Source: Tupaia tana
Taxonomy: Eukaryota; Chordata; Mammalia; Scandentia; Tupaiidae
Direction of reading: 5' to 3'
DNA: 64,000 nucleotides
NCBI GenBank assembly: GCA_026018925.1
Contig: JAKSZU010000006.1
Coordinates: 194,364,449-194,428,448 of the forward strand
Shown here: positions 11,501 through 22,498 of the stretch, piece by piece
Layout of the letters: every line of letters starts with the position of its first letter
Position numbering within the stretch: position 1 is the stretch's first letter
Made by a program: the position numbers and the translations under genes
Notes under the pieces: generated by a model
Told to the model about the DNA's origin: nothing
What the model saw: only the letters and a program-made list of their open reading frames with translations
Databases searched by the model: none

Positions 11501-12205
11501 AGCTGAATATCATTAGCATGCTGCTGATACCTTCCTGAGGCACTAACTGACTGACCCCAGCTTTAGAAGACAGAATAATTTTGAGACCTAAGGACAGGAC
11601 ACATGGTTTAGGCTTTTGAACTTGATGTTTTTATGTCAAATTTAGCTCTGGGATATATGTGAACTGCCATAACTAATTGCCTTGAAAATGTGAGCTATAA
11701 AGTAAGAAAATATCAATGACTATTTAGGTAAAATTAGACTACAAATGCCTTGCATTTACAAAATGTGTTCGTATGGATTGTCTCCTCTGACTCTCCTAAT
11801 AATTCAGGAGGGCAGGCCAGAAGATATTTTTATCCTATTTTACAGATGAAAAAACTGAGAGTTATAAAGGCTGAGAAAATTTCCCAGGGATACTGCAGAG
11901 CTGATAGCTGATCTTCTGACTCCTCATTGAGTGTCCTTTCCACTGCACAATGTTGCCTGTAAGAGTGAGGAGGACCTTCAATCAACCAGCCAATCAACTA
12001 TCAGCTACATTGATTGCACAGTAAGGTATCTAGAGCAACATACTAGTAATTCTATCCCAGATATATATTGTTTTACTTTTGGTAAAACCAAAATGATGGG
12101 GTAAGTAATTTCATTTGTTTGTAATTATATTGATTAAGGAGTATGTAAAATAATAAAATCACAAACTAATTATCTTACAAATGTTGGATAAAATAATTAC
12201 ATTTC
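8525..12205. other. 3.7 kb without recent SINEs; mostly unique sequence
   Basis: Apart from a MIR relic near 11.74-11.95 kb, I recognise no transposable element and no convincing exon. The open frames at 8740-9009 and 9688-9891 lack recognisable domains. A weak old repeat-like stretch lies around 10285-10400. Confidence 0.5.
11735..11955 (-). mobile_element. MIR SINE relic
   Basis: 'ttttacagatgaaaaaactg' followed by 'agagttataaaggctgagaa' and later 'cttctgactcctcattgagt' is the antisense of the MIR core and tRNA portion. Ancient and diverged. Confidence 0.7.
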
Positions 12206-12462
12206 AGGGACAGCCCAATAGTCTAGTGGTTAAAGAAGCTGGATCCTACATGGCCATTTTTGGTTTAAATTTTCATCGCGGTGGCTTGAGAAATATATGG
12301 GGTGCTTGTGCAAGCATGCCCCAAATCCTAAAAGGCTGGACAAATGAAGGAGAAAGGATTGTGGCATGATCATGGCACATTAGGGGATACTGTCTTCCCC
12401 CTTTTCTCTGCCTCTCTTCTGCCACTCTCTGGCAAGCCCTGCAACAATTAAAATATATCAAT
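12206..12462 (+). mobile_element. tRNA-derived SINE, old divergent subfamily
   Basis: Plus-strand head 'gggacagcccaatagtctag' then 'tggttaaagaagctgg', body with 'gtgcaagcatgccccaaatc' and 'ggagaaaggattgtggcatg', ending 'ctctctggcaagccctgcaa' and an A/T-rich tail. Same plan as the long SINE but diverged throughout and almost free of CpG. Confidence 0.75.
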
Positions 12463-12650
12463 ATTATATTTCATAGTGTGCACAGGTTTATTATAATTTT
12501 AAAATATATTTGTTATATGTCAGTGGGTTATTATTTTCATTACTTTGGGACAAATAAAGCAACTCACTTATTTTGGATTCCCTAAAAGACTATGAACATA
12601 TACATACATACTCCAAGTTGCATGTATGTTTCCACATTAAAAAAAAGTTC

Positions 12651-12895
12651 CAAACCTAGCTCTAGTGGCACAAGTTTTAGGATGACACTATGTGATGCCT
12701 GGAGCCTCAGGGGAGGGCCCAGAGTTGAGGTCCTGAGTGGACCTGAACATGATTGCTGTACCCACAGGTATACCTATGATATAGCTGACTAGAGGGCTGG
12801 GGCTAGGGCAGAAGGATCATGCATGGTAAGACCCTTTTCAGGGCCCTTCTCTCTCTTTCTCACACACAAACATACACACACAAAAAAAGAAATGT
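12651..12895 (+). repeat. Possible unassigned SINE-like element
   Basis: A stretch with an A-box-like 'tagctctagtggcacaag', a B-box-like 'gagttgaggtcc', then a CT-rich and (CA)n/A-rich end. It does not align with the other SINEs here by eye. It could be an old tRNA-derived SINE of another family, or chance. Confidence 0.25.
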
Positions 12896-13020
12896 GAAAA
12901 TATTTTCCATTTAGTGATCAGAAAGGCAATGCATTTTGATACTCATAGTTTTAAGGAAAGGAAAACATAAATTGATCCAGAATGATTAAAGTCAATATGA
13001 TATTATATAATATTATATTA

Positions 13021-13065
13021 TTAAAATAAAGGAAAAGAAAGAAGGAAAGAAAAGAAGAAAGAAAA
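13021..13065. repeat. GA/AAAG-rich simple repeat
   Basis: Purine-only run of 'gaaag' and 'aagg' units. Confidence 0.8.
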
Positions 13066-13098
13066 TGAAAACTAAAAGTCTGAAATCAAGAGTTGGTT

Positions 13099-13285
13099 TG
13101 GGCCAGCTCTATAGCCCGACAGTTGGGCCCTGTGCATTGGGAGTTTGATTTCATGTGACCAATTGCTGTTTGAGTCCTGGTCCTGGCCTCTTGGGAGACA
13201 TGCTTGTGCAGGTGCATGTTTGCCCCAAATCCCAACGGGATGGTGAAATGGAGAGGTATGTTTGCTGTGCCAGCTAGAATTTTTG
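13099..13285 (+). mobile_element. tRNA-derived SINE, old divergent copy
   Basis: Plus-strand head 'gggccagctctatagcccga', B-box-like 'gtttgagtcctgg' and body 'gcttgtgcaggtgcatgttt' resemble the 12.2 kb copy. The 3' end is lost or unrecognisable. Confidence 0.65.
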
Positions 13286-13405
13286 ATCACATGCATGCAA
13301 TTTATAAATTCAGTGTTGAACATCTTGAAGAATTTCAGAATTATCATTTTTATGTCCTTATCTACATTGTAGACAACATAAGATTGTTCTTAAAACTGAA
13401 GCAAA

Positions 13406-13588
13406 GGGGCTGGCAGGTGGCATGGTGGTTAAGAGTGCTGGATTTCCACATGGCCGACTTTGCTTTGAGTCCCGGATCTGGTGGCTTGCTTTCTCACTTT
13501 CCCATTTTCTCCTTCTCTCTCTCTGTCCCTCTCTGGTCAAATTAAAATAAATAAATAAATAAATAAAGTTATATAAAATAATTTTTCA
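13406..13588 (+). mobile_element. tRNA-derived SINE, short form
   Basis: Plus-strand 'ggggctggcaggtggcatgg' head, 'gagtcccggatctggtggct' B-box region, 'cttgctttctcactttccc', CT tract and an (AAAT)n tail. Imperfect flank repeat 'aaactgaagcaaag' / 'aacctgaaccaaaaag'. Confidence 0.9.
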
Positions 13589-13920
13589 AAAAACCTGAAC
13601 CAAAAAGAGAATTGTCTGTAAGGCTATGGGTGATCCATAACATCAAAGAACCAGGTTTGGGAAGAAACAAGACCTGAAAGCTCTTAGGACCTTGTGATCA
13701 CTGGCTAATTAATGGTCCTATCAAAGCATTTTCATGTTTTTCCTGTCCTTGGTTACTTAGGTAAGATTTGAAGTCTTAGCAGAGGGAATTGCATTGGCTT
13801 CTTTTGGGTTCCATGCTCACTGCTTGGTTATGGGAGATAGGAGCACCTTGATGGACAGTCCTGCTTATATTGTGCATGTTAGGGAAGAAATACTGGTACT
13901 TTCCCATAAAGAAATTATGG

Positions 13921-14082
13921 GACAGGGCGAGCAGGTGGTGTGGTGTTTGGGGTGCAGGACCTTCACATGGCTGACCGTGGTTTGAGTCCAGACTTGGCAT
14001 CTTGCTTTCTCACTTTTCCTCTCTGTCTCTGGTGAATTAAAAAAAATATATAATAATAAATAAAATTAAATAATTCTTAGAG
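13921..14082 (+). mobile_element. tRNA-derived SINE, short form, with TSD
   Basis: Plus-strand short copy flanked by 'aaagaaattatggg' on both sides (about 13909-13922 and 14085-14098). Confidence 0.9.
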
Positions 14083-14232
14083 AAAAGAAATTATGGGGAT
14101 ATTATGTAAATGTGCTGGGTGAGCATAAATGACACATGTTGACGTGTGTCTTTTTATCTAACCAGTCATAATAGATGTTAAAATATACATTATATAATTA
14201 AGTATAAAAATTATTTAAAACTGAGGAATTAG

Positions 14233-14428
14233 GGAGGCTGACAGGTGGCATGGGGGTAAAGGGTGCTGGACTCCCACATGGCCAACTGTGGTTTGGGTCC
14301 CAGATCTATAGGCTTGCTTTCTCACTTTCCCTCTCTATCTCTCACACACGCATTCTGTCCCTCTCTGGTAAAATTTAAATAAATAAATAAAGGTAAAAAA
14401 AGTAGTTCTTTAAAAACAAAAACAAAAA
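14233..14428 (+). mobile_element. tRNA-derived SINE, short form, with TSD
   Basis: Plus-strand short copy between perfect 'aaaactgaggaattag' repeats (14217-14232 and 14429-14444). The next SINE begins immediately after the second repeat. Confidence 0.9.
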
Positions 14429-14444
14429 AAAACTGAGGAATTAG

Positions 14445-14584
14445 TGGGCAAGCGAGTGGTGTGGTGAAGGTGCTAGACTCCCACATGGACAACTGCTGTT
14501 CAAGTCCTGGACCTGGAGGCTTAAAATTCATGCCAGGTACGTGTACATATATGCCCAAAATCTCAGGAGGAGAATGGAGGAAAA
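14445..14584 (+). mobile_element. tRNA-derived SINE, long form, 3' truncated at an L1 junction
   Basis: Starts directly after the target repeat of the preceding SINE and keeps the head and first half of the long body. It breaks at 'agaatggagg', where L1 sequence begins, so its tail has been lost. Confidence 0.8.
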
Positions 14585-14669
14585 ATTATTGGATATCTAC
14601 ATGCAGAAGAATGCACTTACAACTCCTATGTTTCACCATGTACAAAAGTTAACTCGAGATTTAAATGTA

Positions 14670-14931
14670 GGGACCAACAGTTAGTATAATGGCTCTGTCA
14701 CTGGACTCCCATGTAGTCGACCATGGTTTGAATCCTGGACCTGGTGGCTTAAACTCATGCGGGCGCGTGTGTTTGCGTGCCCAAGATCCTGAGAAGAGAA
14801 TGGAGGAGAAGGGATTGTGGCATGGCCATCCCCCCGGGGGGTGATTTCTCATTTTCTGTCTCTCTCTGTCTGGCGAGTGCATGTGCCCTATAGCAAAAAT
14901 CTCTCCAAAAAAAACCCAAAAAAAAACAAAA
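14670..14931 (+). mobile_element. tRNA-derived SINE, long form, inserted in L1
   Basis: Full-length plus-strand copy within L1 ORF2. Flanks repeat 'agatttaaatgta' (about 14657-14669 and 14932-14944), and L1 sequence reads through once the SINE is removed. The insertion therefore postdates the L1. Confidence 0.9.
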
Positions 14932-16179
14932 AGATTTAAATGTAAAACTAAAATTAAAAACTTAATTATTAAATTAAAAACTATAAGACTACCAGAAAAA
15001 AACATAGAGGAAATGCTTTAGATGATTGTTCTGGGCAAATACTTTATAAATGAGATCTCAAAAGCACAAGCAGAAAAAGCAAAAATAGACAAATGGGATT
15101 ATATTAAACTAAAATGCTTTTGTACAACAAAGCAAATGATCAACAGAGAAAAGAGGCAGCTTATAGAATGGGAGTAAATGTTTGCAAGCTGTACCTCTGG
15201 AAAGGAGTTAATATCCAGAAGAGATGAGGAACTCAAACACCTCATCAGCTAAAACAAAACAAATAAACAAACAAAACCGGTATATTACTTAAATATGAGC
15301 AAAAGATCTGAGTAGACATTTCTAAAATGAAGACATATTGAAGGCCAGCAAGTATTTGGAAAAAATACTCAAAATTACAAATAATTGTGATAGTGTGAAT
15401 CAAAACGACAATGAGATGTCACCTAACCTCAGTTAAAATGGCCATTATGAAAAAGACAATTAATAAATGCTGGCATGAATGTGGAGAAAAGAGAAGCCTT
15501 AAAACTACTAATGGGAATCTAAATGAATATAACCATTATGGAAAACAGTATGAACATTCCTGAAAAAATTTAAAATACCACCCAGTAATCTCTTTATTGA
15601 GTAAATGTCCAAAGAAAATAAAATCAGTATGTCAAGGAGATATCTACACTCCCATGTTTATTGTAGCACTATTCACAATAGCTAAGAAATGGAATCAACC
15701 TAAATGTCCATCATTAGATGAAGAAATAAAGCAAATGTGGTATATATAGCCAATGGAATATTATTCAGCAATAAGAAAGAATGAAATTCTATCATTTGTG
15801 GCATAAATGAGCCTATAGGACATTGTATCAAGTGAAAAGGCCGAGCACAGAAAAGCAAATACTGTATGTTCTTGCTCATATGTGTAAACTAAAAAAGTTG
15901 ATCTCATAGAAGTGGAGAGTTTAATAGTGGTAGGATAGTGGTAGCCCAAAGGCTGGGAAGTTCATGGAGGAGAACAGGATAGAGAGATTGTTTAACTGCT
16001 GAAAATTACAATTACAAAGGAAAAATAGAAGTTGTAGTGTCCTATACCATAGTAGTAAGACTATAATTGATGATAACTTATTGTGTATTCAAGGTAGCTA
16101 GAAAAAAAGAATTTAAATGTTGCCAACATAAAGAAATGATAGAGGTTTGAGGTGATGAATATGCTAGGTAACCTGATTA

Positions 16180-16256
16180 TATTATTTATATATATATATA
16201 TATTATATATATATACATATTATATGTATATATATATAATATATATATATACATAT

Positions 16257-16298
<42 letters not shown>
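16180..16298. repeat. (TA)n and (CA)n compound microsatellite
   Basis: Long TA-rich run followed by about 18 CA units, sitting inside the L1 3' end where the consensus has an alternating TA/TG stretch. Confidence 0.9.
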
Positions 16299-16300
16299 AG

Positions 16301-16689
16301 TGTTACCAGCCAAACTAAGACTGGGTGCTTCTCACAGTCAATGAAACAAGAAGCAGAGGTTGGAGAAGAAGGGAATTTATTCTATAACCAGTTATAGGGA
16401 GACAGTAAGTACCATCAAACTGTCTTGAAAAAATCAGCATGTTTTTGGTATTTAAAGGTACAATATACAAACACGTGCAAATCATTTCTCATTACAATCT
16501 ATCAGAGTCAGTGGCATTCCCTTGAGTAATTATCCTGATTCACTCCTTCAGACACCATCCCTGGTTTCTCCTCTGACCATTTCTCAAATAATAGTAGCTA
16601 TCTCTACTGCTCAGCATTTGATCAGATTGTTCTTGTTCTTAATTACAAAATGGTGGCAGTCCTGCTAAACCTTAAACTGGCCTGCTACA
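16301..16689 (-). mobile_element. Solo ERV (ERV1/gammaretrovirus-like) LTR
   Basis: A 389 bp segment that, read on the minus strand, begins 'tgtagcaggcc' and ends 'ggctggtaaca', the TG...CA ends of an LTR. It contains a TATA-like 'tttaaatacc' stretch, an AATAAA polyadenylation signal (complement at 16376-16381) and a U5-like 3' part. Flanks 'ccag' and 'tcag' fit a 4 bp target duplication with one change. It interrupts the L1 3' UTR, whose last 50 bp resume at 16694. No internal viral sequence is present, so this is a recombined solo LTR without coding capacity. The class is inferred from ends, length and 4 bp target repeat. Confidence 0.7.
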
Positions 16690-16986
16690 TCAGACCTTAC
16701 TCCATAAATATGTACAATTATTATGTGTCAATTAGAAAGAAACAAGCAAAATGTTTCCCTATCACATCTCAAATGAACTCTTGACCTACACGTTTTGTCT
16801 CATCAATAAAGTTCAATGAACTTAAATTTTAAAATATATATAATAATTAAATTCATTACTCAGAAAAAAATCACAGGTCAAGTATCAAGTATATGCTTAT
16901 CTAGAAAGCTAGATCAACTCAAAAGAATTTCTGTAATGATTTTATCAGTCAACATCTAACCAGGAAAACAAAAATAGTTAAATGAT

Positions 16987-17150
16987 GGGGCCGGCAGATG
17001 GCATGATGCTTAAGGTGCTGGAGACCAGACCTGGTGACTTGCTTTCTCACTTTCTCCATCTCTGTCTCTCTCTGGTGAATGCATGTGTTCTATAGCAAAT
17101 TAAAATAATAATAATAATAAATAAAATTAGATAAATAATTATTTTTTAAA
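16987..17150 (+). mobile_element. tRNA-derived SINE, short form with deleted tRNA core
   Basis: Plus-strand head runs 'gatgcttaaggtgctggaga' straight into 'ccagacctggtg', so about 30 bp including most of the B box is missing. The tail keeps 'ttctatagcaaatt'. Flanks 'aaaaatagttaaatga' and 'agaaatagtttaatga' are an imperfect target duplication. Confidence 0.8.
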
Positions 17151-17417
17151 AAAAGAAATAGTTTAATGAGGGAATTACTGATGTAGGCTATATAAGAGAT
17201 TAGTAACTGCTAGAAGGACCTAGGATAGAGGTGATATTATTAGAGCTCAAGGGGCCTAGGTTATCTGAAGGAAACTGGAACCAGGATGGGCTTTTCCAGG
17301 AGTAACTGGAGCCAAGGAGGAAGAGATACAGCTGCTGCCAGATATGCTCTCTAAAGCGGAGTGGAAGAAATACCCTGACATCCCTTTTCCTTCTATGTCT
17401 TTTATTAGCACTTTTTA

Positions 17418-17667
17418 ATTTTTAAATTTCTTTTTGCAAAGGATGTGTGTGTGTGAGAGAGAGAGAGAAGGAGAGAGAAAGCAACCCACCTCCCCTATGG
17501 GGAGTAGTCACACTGTAATTACTTCTCCACTTCTCCCTCTTTTCAGGATTTTAGGCACACATGCACACACTCTGGGTGTGTTTCTCAAGCCACCACGTCC
17601 GAGACTTGAGATACGCAGACTACCATGTAGGATTCAGTTGCCTTAACCACCATGCACAGACTGGCCT
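17418..17667 (-). mobile_element. tRNA-derived SINE, long form, older
   Basis: Diverged minus-strand copy with a GA tract. Flanks 'ttagcactttttaa' and 'atcagcacttcttaa' suggest a target duplication. Confidence 0.8.
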
Positions 17668-18013
17668 AATCAGCACTTCTTAATAGCTAAACTTGCCAGA
17701 AAAGCTGTCTGGGAAAAACAACCTGAGGGTCATTCTCTCCGGCCTATAGAGCAGAGCAGAGCAGAAGAGAAAAAATGTGAAGAATGAATTTGATTGCCAA
17801 CAAGCCAAGGATGATCACACTGTGCTTATTTCTAGAATAATGTAGTCTTTCATTGATTAAATTGAGAAGATGACTACCCATACAAGTCAATTCTCTTCTA
17901 CTTACATTTGTAATCTTTAGCTAATACTATTGGAATTTTAATTTAACCTTACAAATGAGTGATATATGTATTTGTTGTATAATATTGTATATGATATTTT
18001 CATTTCCTATGCA

Positions 18014-18424
18014 TACAAGGGGACTACAAAAAGTTTGTGAAAAAAAGGAATTAAAGTGTGAGTTTATTTTAGTGTGAAAAATTTTGAAATTTATGCATAG
18101 TTTTTTCTTTTTCTTTTTTTTTTTGGAGAGGTTTTTGCTATAGGGCGCGTACGCTCGCCAGACAGAGAGAGACAGAGAGATAGAAAGCGAGAAATCACAC
18201 CCCAGGGGGGAAGGCCACGCTGCAATCCCTTCTCCTCCATTCTCCTCTCGGGATCTTGGGCACACACGCACACGCGCCCGGCGTGAGTTTAAGCCACCGG
18301 GTCCGGGACTCGAACCGCGGTCGACTACATGGGAGTCCAGTGACATAGCCATTATGCTAACTGCTGGTCTCAATGCATAGTTTTTTCATAACACATATTT
18401 TTCATGAACTTTTTGAAGATCTGT
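18014..18424. mobile_element. Palindromic MITE-like DNA element (copy 1), split by a SINE
   Basis: Left arm 'actacaaaaagtttgtgaaa' and right arm 'ttttcatgaactttttgaag' are inverted repeats. A SINE (18107-18371) sits near the centre. Related copies are at about 31078 and 53005. There is no coding capacity. Family not named with confidence. Confidence 0.6.
18107..18371 (-). mobile_element. tRNA-derived SINE, long form (young)
   Basis: CpG-rich complete minus-strand copy. Flanked by 'atgcatagtttttt' on both sides, inside the MITE-like element. Confidence 0.92.
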
Positions 18425-18426
18425 TG

Positions 18427-18710
18427 TGCTATGATTTGGATAATGTTTTGTTCCCCAAAGGATTATGTTCTGGAAGTTTGGTCCCTGGCGTAATGATTTT
18501 GGGAGGATGTGAGACCTTTAAGGAGTCTAATAAAAGGGTACCATTCAGTTGACTGAGAGCATGGGAAGGTATAGCACCAGAAACTCACTTACTGACTACC
18601 TCATGCTCTTGGACTTTCTGGCCATCCAACTCATGAGGCAAATAAACCTGTGTTCTAAATTACCCAGCTTCAGGTATTTTTGTTTAGCAATGTAAGTAAG
18701 AGACTAAGGT
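18427..18710 (+). mobile_element. MaLR (MST/MLT1-type) LTR
   Basis: Starts 'tgctatgatttggataatgt', has 'gttccccaaaggattatgtt' and 'gggaggatgtgagaccttta', and ends near 'agagactaaggta', the plan of MaLR LTRs. An AATAAA-like 'caaataaacctgtg' lies near the 3' end. It is a solo, diverged LTR. Confidence 0.75.
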
Positions 18711-18904
18711 ATGTGTAGTCTCATTTTGGTCAGTTGACTACCTAATTCAGACACTATGGTTACTTTTAAAAGTAAAACTTCAGAAGGATTCTTTTAATGT
18801 CTGGTATACCAGCTTTTCTAACTCTATTTATTTTGTAAAGTAGAATTGTCTAGGATTGAGATCCTCTCTACCATGGGCTTTAGGAACAGACAGGTTTATC
18901 TGAT

Positions 18905-19161
18905 TTTTTTTTTTTGGAGAGGTGTTCGCTATAGGACGCGTGCGCTCGCCAGACAGAGAGAGACATAGAGACAGAGAGCGAGAAATCACCCCCCAGGGGG
19001 ATGGTCATGCTGCAATCCCTTCTCCTCCATTCTCCTCTCAGGATCTTGGGCACGCACGCACACGCGCCCGGCGTGAGTTTTAAGCCACTGGGTCCAGGAC
19101 TTGACCGCAGTCAACTACGTGGGAGTCCAGCGACATAGCCATTACGCTAACTGCTGGTTCC
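18905..19161 (-). mobile_element. tRNA-derived SINE, long form (young)
   Basis: Complete CpG-rich minus-strand copy flanked by 'ctgatttttttttt' on both sides. Confidence 0.92.
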
Positions 19162-19677
19162 CTGATTTTTTTTTTTTAAACCATAGAATGGCTCCATATG
19201 TTTTCCAGACTCCTACGGGCTTAAACTCTCCAACTTACTACGAGCAAGACTCTTGTTTCAGTTGACCCTCTAAACTCTTATTTTTCATAAGAAAGAGTCT
19301 CACGTGTACTAAGATCCAGGTCAAGAATATCTTTTAGTTTCCATTGCAGACTTCCTTAATGGAGGTATTTCTAGTTGACTTGAATCTATTATTTAAGTGA
19401 TATACGGGGTTAAATTTTCCAGTTAATTTGCTTTTCTGTCCTATTTCCATAGGCTCATCAATGGATCTTTTCTGTTCTGATTAATTATCTGATAACATAA
19501 ATCCCTAGTCATCATATCCTTCAGTCTCCAGAATAACAATCATAATGTCATAATGAGATATGAAATTTTATATAAACATAATATTATTAGCTATAAAAAT
19601 CATTGATTCCCCATCAAATTCTGACTGTTCTGAGAGGATCAGTTTTAGTAATCCTCCCAGTAGTTCTATGTTAAAAA
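19162..19677. other. No recognisable element
   Basis: About 0.5 kb of AT-rich sequence between SINEs; nothing recognised. Confidence 0.5.
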
Positions 19678-19927
19678 ATTAACAGCAGGTGATATAGTGG
19701 TTAAGGTACAAGACTAACCCTTGGTGTACCACAGTTCAAGTCCTGGACCTGACAGTTTAAAAATCATACTGGGCATGCATGGGTGTCCCAAACATCAGGA
19801 AAAGAATGGAGGAGAAGGGATTGAGGTATGGATTTCCCTTCTGAGAGGTGATTTTTCACTTTACCCCGCACTGTCTCTCCCTGATGAGTGCACACACCTT
19901 ATGGCAAAAACCTTAAAAAAAAAAAAA
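19678..19927 (+). mobile_element. tRNA-derived SINE, long form, older
   Basis: Plus-strand copy beginning 'aacagcaggtgatatagtgg', with body 'agaatggaggagaagggatt' and tail 'cttatggcaaaaacctt' plus A13. The first few bases of the head are eroded. Confidence 0.85.
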
Positions 19928-20756
19928 TCGGTAACTGTACCAGCCTTAGTCCAGACCTGGGTACATGGCCAGCACTATTTAGGACCCATTAGTGAATTAG
20001 GAACTACAGCATGGGTGTACATATTGTTTATAAAAATACTGTTCTTTGACTCATCCAACTTCATTTGGGACATGAGTTCTAGAAGAAAGGAGGCTGGAAA
20101 GTCAAAGTTTACATGTACAGGTTCCCTTGTAGCCAGGATAAACGAGTGAGATGTGGAAGTCAGAAGTCAGGTGTAAGCTGTGGGTCTGTTGTTGCTATGG
20201 GTAAGTTTGATCCAGGAACATTCAGTTTCTGAACTTAGAATGACTGTTCTTAACTTTTTGGGTGTTGTGAAGTGAGACATGGAGCACTCATTTTGCTAAT
20301 GTGGTTTGTGGGTAGGGTGGTATGCTCCTGAAACAAACAACTGCTTTTTTCCTGTTCTCCAAATTTCTGATGGAGCATGAAGCAGCAGCTCCCACATAAA
20401 TTTTATTATCTGAGAATCATTTCTGGAAGCTAAGAATAAATCTTAATTCTCTAGCCCATCCACTGTATTGCAAGTGCCTATTTCTCTATATCAACTATTT
20501 CTCTGATTAGATAAGCTGTAGTGATTCTGTATCTTCAACTAAATCTCGATATACTACCAAAAGGTAAAAATTGCAAATGATAATATTTCTCATAATTTCC
20601 AAGAACACACTTATTGAAAAATCCTACCTTAAATAATGGTAGAAAATGAACTAGATTCAGATTTTAGCCTGCTAAATTTGCCTATGGGTTTTGCTTTGTT
20701 ATTTTAAAATTTAATTGTTGATTTTTATCAATACTACACACATGCACAGTTTTAAA
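19928..20756. other. No recognisable element
   Basis: About 0.8 kb with no repeat or gene that I can name. Confidence 0.5.
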
Positions 20757-20848
20757 AATTTTGTTTGGGGAGGGTTTGCTATGGGGCACATGTGTTTGCC
20801 AAAGAGACAGAGAGATATGGGAAGAGAGAGGGAAAGTGAGAAAGCACA
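20757..20848 (-). mobile_element. tRNA-derived SINE, 3' fragment only
   Basis: Contains only the tail ('gggtttgctatggggcacat' on plus) and GA tract. The tRNA head is missing. Confidence 0.7.
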
Positions 20849-20976
20849 TTAAATATTATACTGTTGCACTAAGATATTTAATATTGCAGAAAATTCTGAG
20901 GCCAGAATGATTTTAGTTTTTGTTATTAACCCGATTTTTTTTAAGCATGAATACTTACAGGGCTTTATTGTCTTTT

Positions 20977-21168
20977 TAAAAATTATTTATTTAAATTTAT
21001 TCACTATTATTATTATTTTTTAATTTGCTACAGGACATGTGCACTCATCAGAGAGCAACAGAGAGTGAGAGAGGAAAAGTGAGAAAGCAAGCCACCAGGT
21101 CTGGGACTCAAACTGTGGTCAGCCATGTGGGAGTCCAGCACCTTAACCACCATATCATCTGCTGGCCC
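20977..21168 (-). mobile_element. tRNA-derived SINE, short form
   Basis: Minus-strand short copy keeping 'aatttgctacaggacatgtg' at its tail. Flanks 'gctttattgtcttt' and 'gactttattatcttt' form an imperfect target duplication. Confidence 0.88.
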
Positions 21169-21489
21169 AGACTTTATTATCTTTGTAATAAAATTTGCCA
21201 GTGTATCTTGTTATGATCCTCTTTTCATTAGTTTTATAAGAGTAATAAATATTTTACATCTAAAAGCTTGGGTCTTCATTTAAGTCAGTAAAGTTTTCTT
21301 CAATTATATTTTCATTTACTCTAGTAATTCAGAGTTTTTTATAATTGATACTAATTTATTAATTTACTGAATTTCTATTCTCTGGACTTTATTATGTTCA
21401 CTTTTATTTTCATCTTTAAAATTTTTCCTTTGTAGTTTTGGAAATAAAGCTTCTAAATTTTACCTTCAAGTCACTCATTCAATAGATAT

Positions 21490-21545
21490 ATATTTTTCTT
21501 TCTATAAGAGAGAGAAGAAGAGAGAGAGAAAGTAAGACAGACAGG
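21490..21545. repeat. GA-rich simple repeat
   Basis: Purine-rich 'gagagaagaagagagaga' stretch, possibly a SINE GA-tract remnant. Confidence 0.6.
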
Positions 21546-21551
21546 TATTCT

Positions 21552-21752
21552 TTAAAAAATAATGATTTACTTATTATTATTATTTTTTAAAATTTGTTAT
21601 AGGGCATCTGCACTCATGGGAGAGACAGAGAAGTGGAGAGAGAGAGAAAGGGAGAGAGAAAATGAGAAAGCAAGCCACCAGGTCTAGGACTTGAATCATG
21701 GTCAGCCATGTGGGAGTCAAGTGCCTTAAAAGCCATGCCACCTGCCCGTCCC
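21552..21752 (-). mobile_element. tRNA-derived SINE, short form
   Basis: Minus-strand copy with expanded GA tract and 'atttgttatagggcatctgc' tail. The head ends 'cacctgcccgtccc'. Confidence 0.88.
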
Positions 21753-22171
21753 AGAGTTAGATATTTCTGACAGGTTCTCAGTGTATTGTAATCCTCCTGT
21801 CCCAGTTTCCCTTGGTTAGCTATAAGAAGATTATAGATGGCACACAACTGTGCCTAATATTTTCAGGTTTGCCTGGGAAAAGAACCTGTGCCTTCTATGC
21901 AGCTTCTAGCTTCCCTGTGGCACTCTCTATGCACCTCCAGGGCTGAGTCTCAGTATCTTTTTGAATTAGTTATGCTAACAATTAAATTCTATTACAGCCT
22001 TCTATTTTAATACATAGCTTTTTCACTTGAACTTTTTAAACAACATTGAAGTGCTGCTTAAATCTTACCTTCTGTTTCTATTCTTCTTATGTTTCCCCTT
22101 TTGAACTCAACTCCCATTTCAAAGGTTTCTTATCTTTTGCAATCCTATTAAAAATACCTGTAAGTTTTCTT

Positions 22172-22433
22172 GGGACCAGCAGTTAGTGTAATGGCTATGT
22201 CGCTGGACTCCCATGTAGTCGACCTCGGTTCATGTCCCGGACCCGGTGGCTTAAAACTCACGCTGGGTATGTGTGCATGCGTGTCTAAGATCCCGAGAGG
22301 AGAATGGAGGAGAAGGATTGCGGTGTGGCCATCCCCCCTGGGGTGTGATTTCTCCCTTTCTGTCTCTCTTGTCTCTGTCTGTCTGGCGAGTGCACACGCC
22401 CTATAGCAAAAACCTATCAAAAATAAAAAAAAA
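22172..22433 (+). mobile_element. tRNA-derived SINE, long form, with perfect TSD
   Basis: Plus-strand full-length copy between perfect 16 bp repeats 'acctgtaagttttctt' (22156-22171 and 22434-22449). Confidence 0.95.
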
Positions 22434-22498
22434 ACCTGTAAGTTTTCTTACCTTTTAATTTATTGTGGGAAGAACTCCTGTGTGCCAAATAATGTCTT

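Larger units (their letters stand above)
14585..16745 (+). mobile_element. L1 (L1MA-like): end of ORF2 plus 3' UTR, interrupted twice
   Basis: Starts with L1 ORF2 sequence ('ggatatctacatgcagaaga', then 'aaatgggattatattaaact' and 'ttgtagcactattcacaata'). It passes through the 3' UTR ('tcttgctcatatgtgtaaac', 'aagaaatgatagaggtttga') to the terminal 'ataaatatgtacaattatta' near 16.7 kb. A SINE (14670-14931), a TA/CA repeat and an ERV LTR (16301-16689) interrupt it. It is 5' truncated with a degraded reverse-transcriptase C-terminal region, hence not functional. Confidence 0.85.

Noticed and set aside
16152-16397. Small membrane-protein-like frame (Tyr/Ile and His/Thr repeats)
   Set aside because: It is the translation of TA and CA microsatellites.
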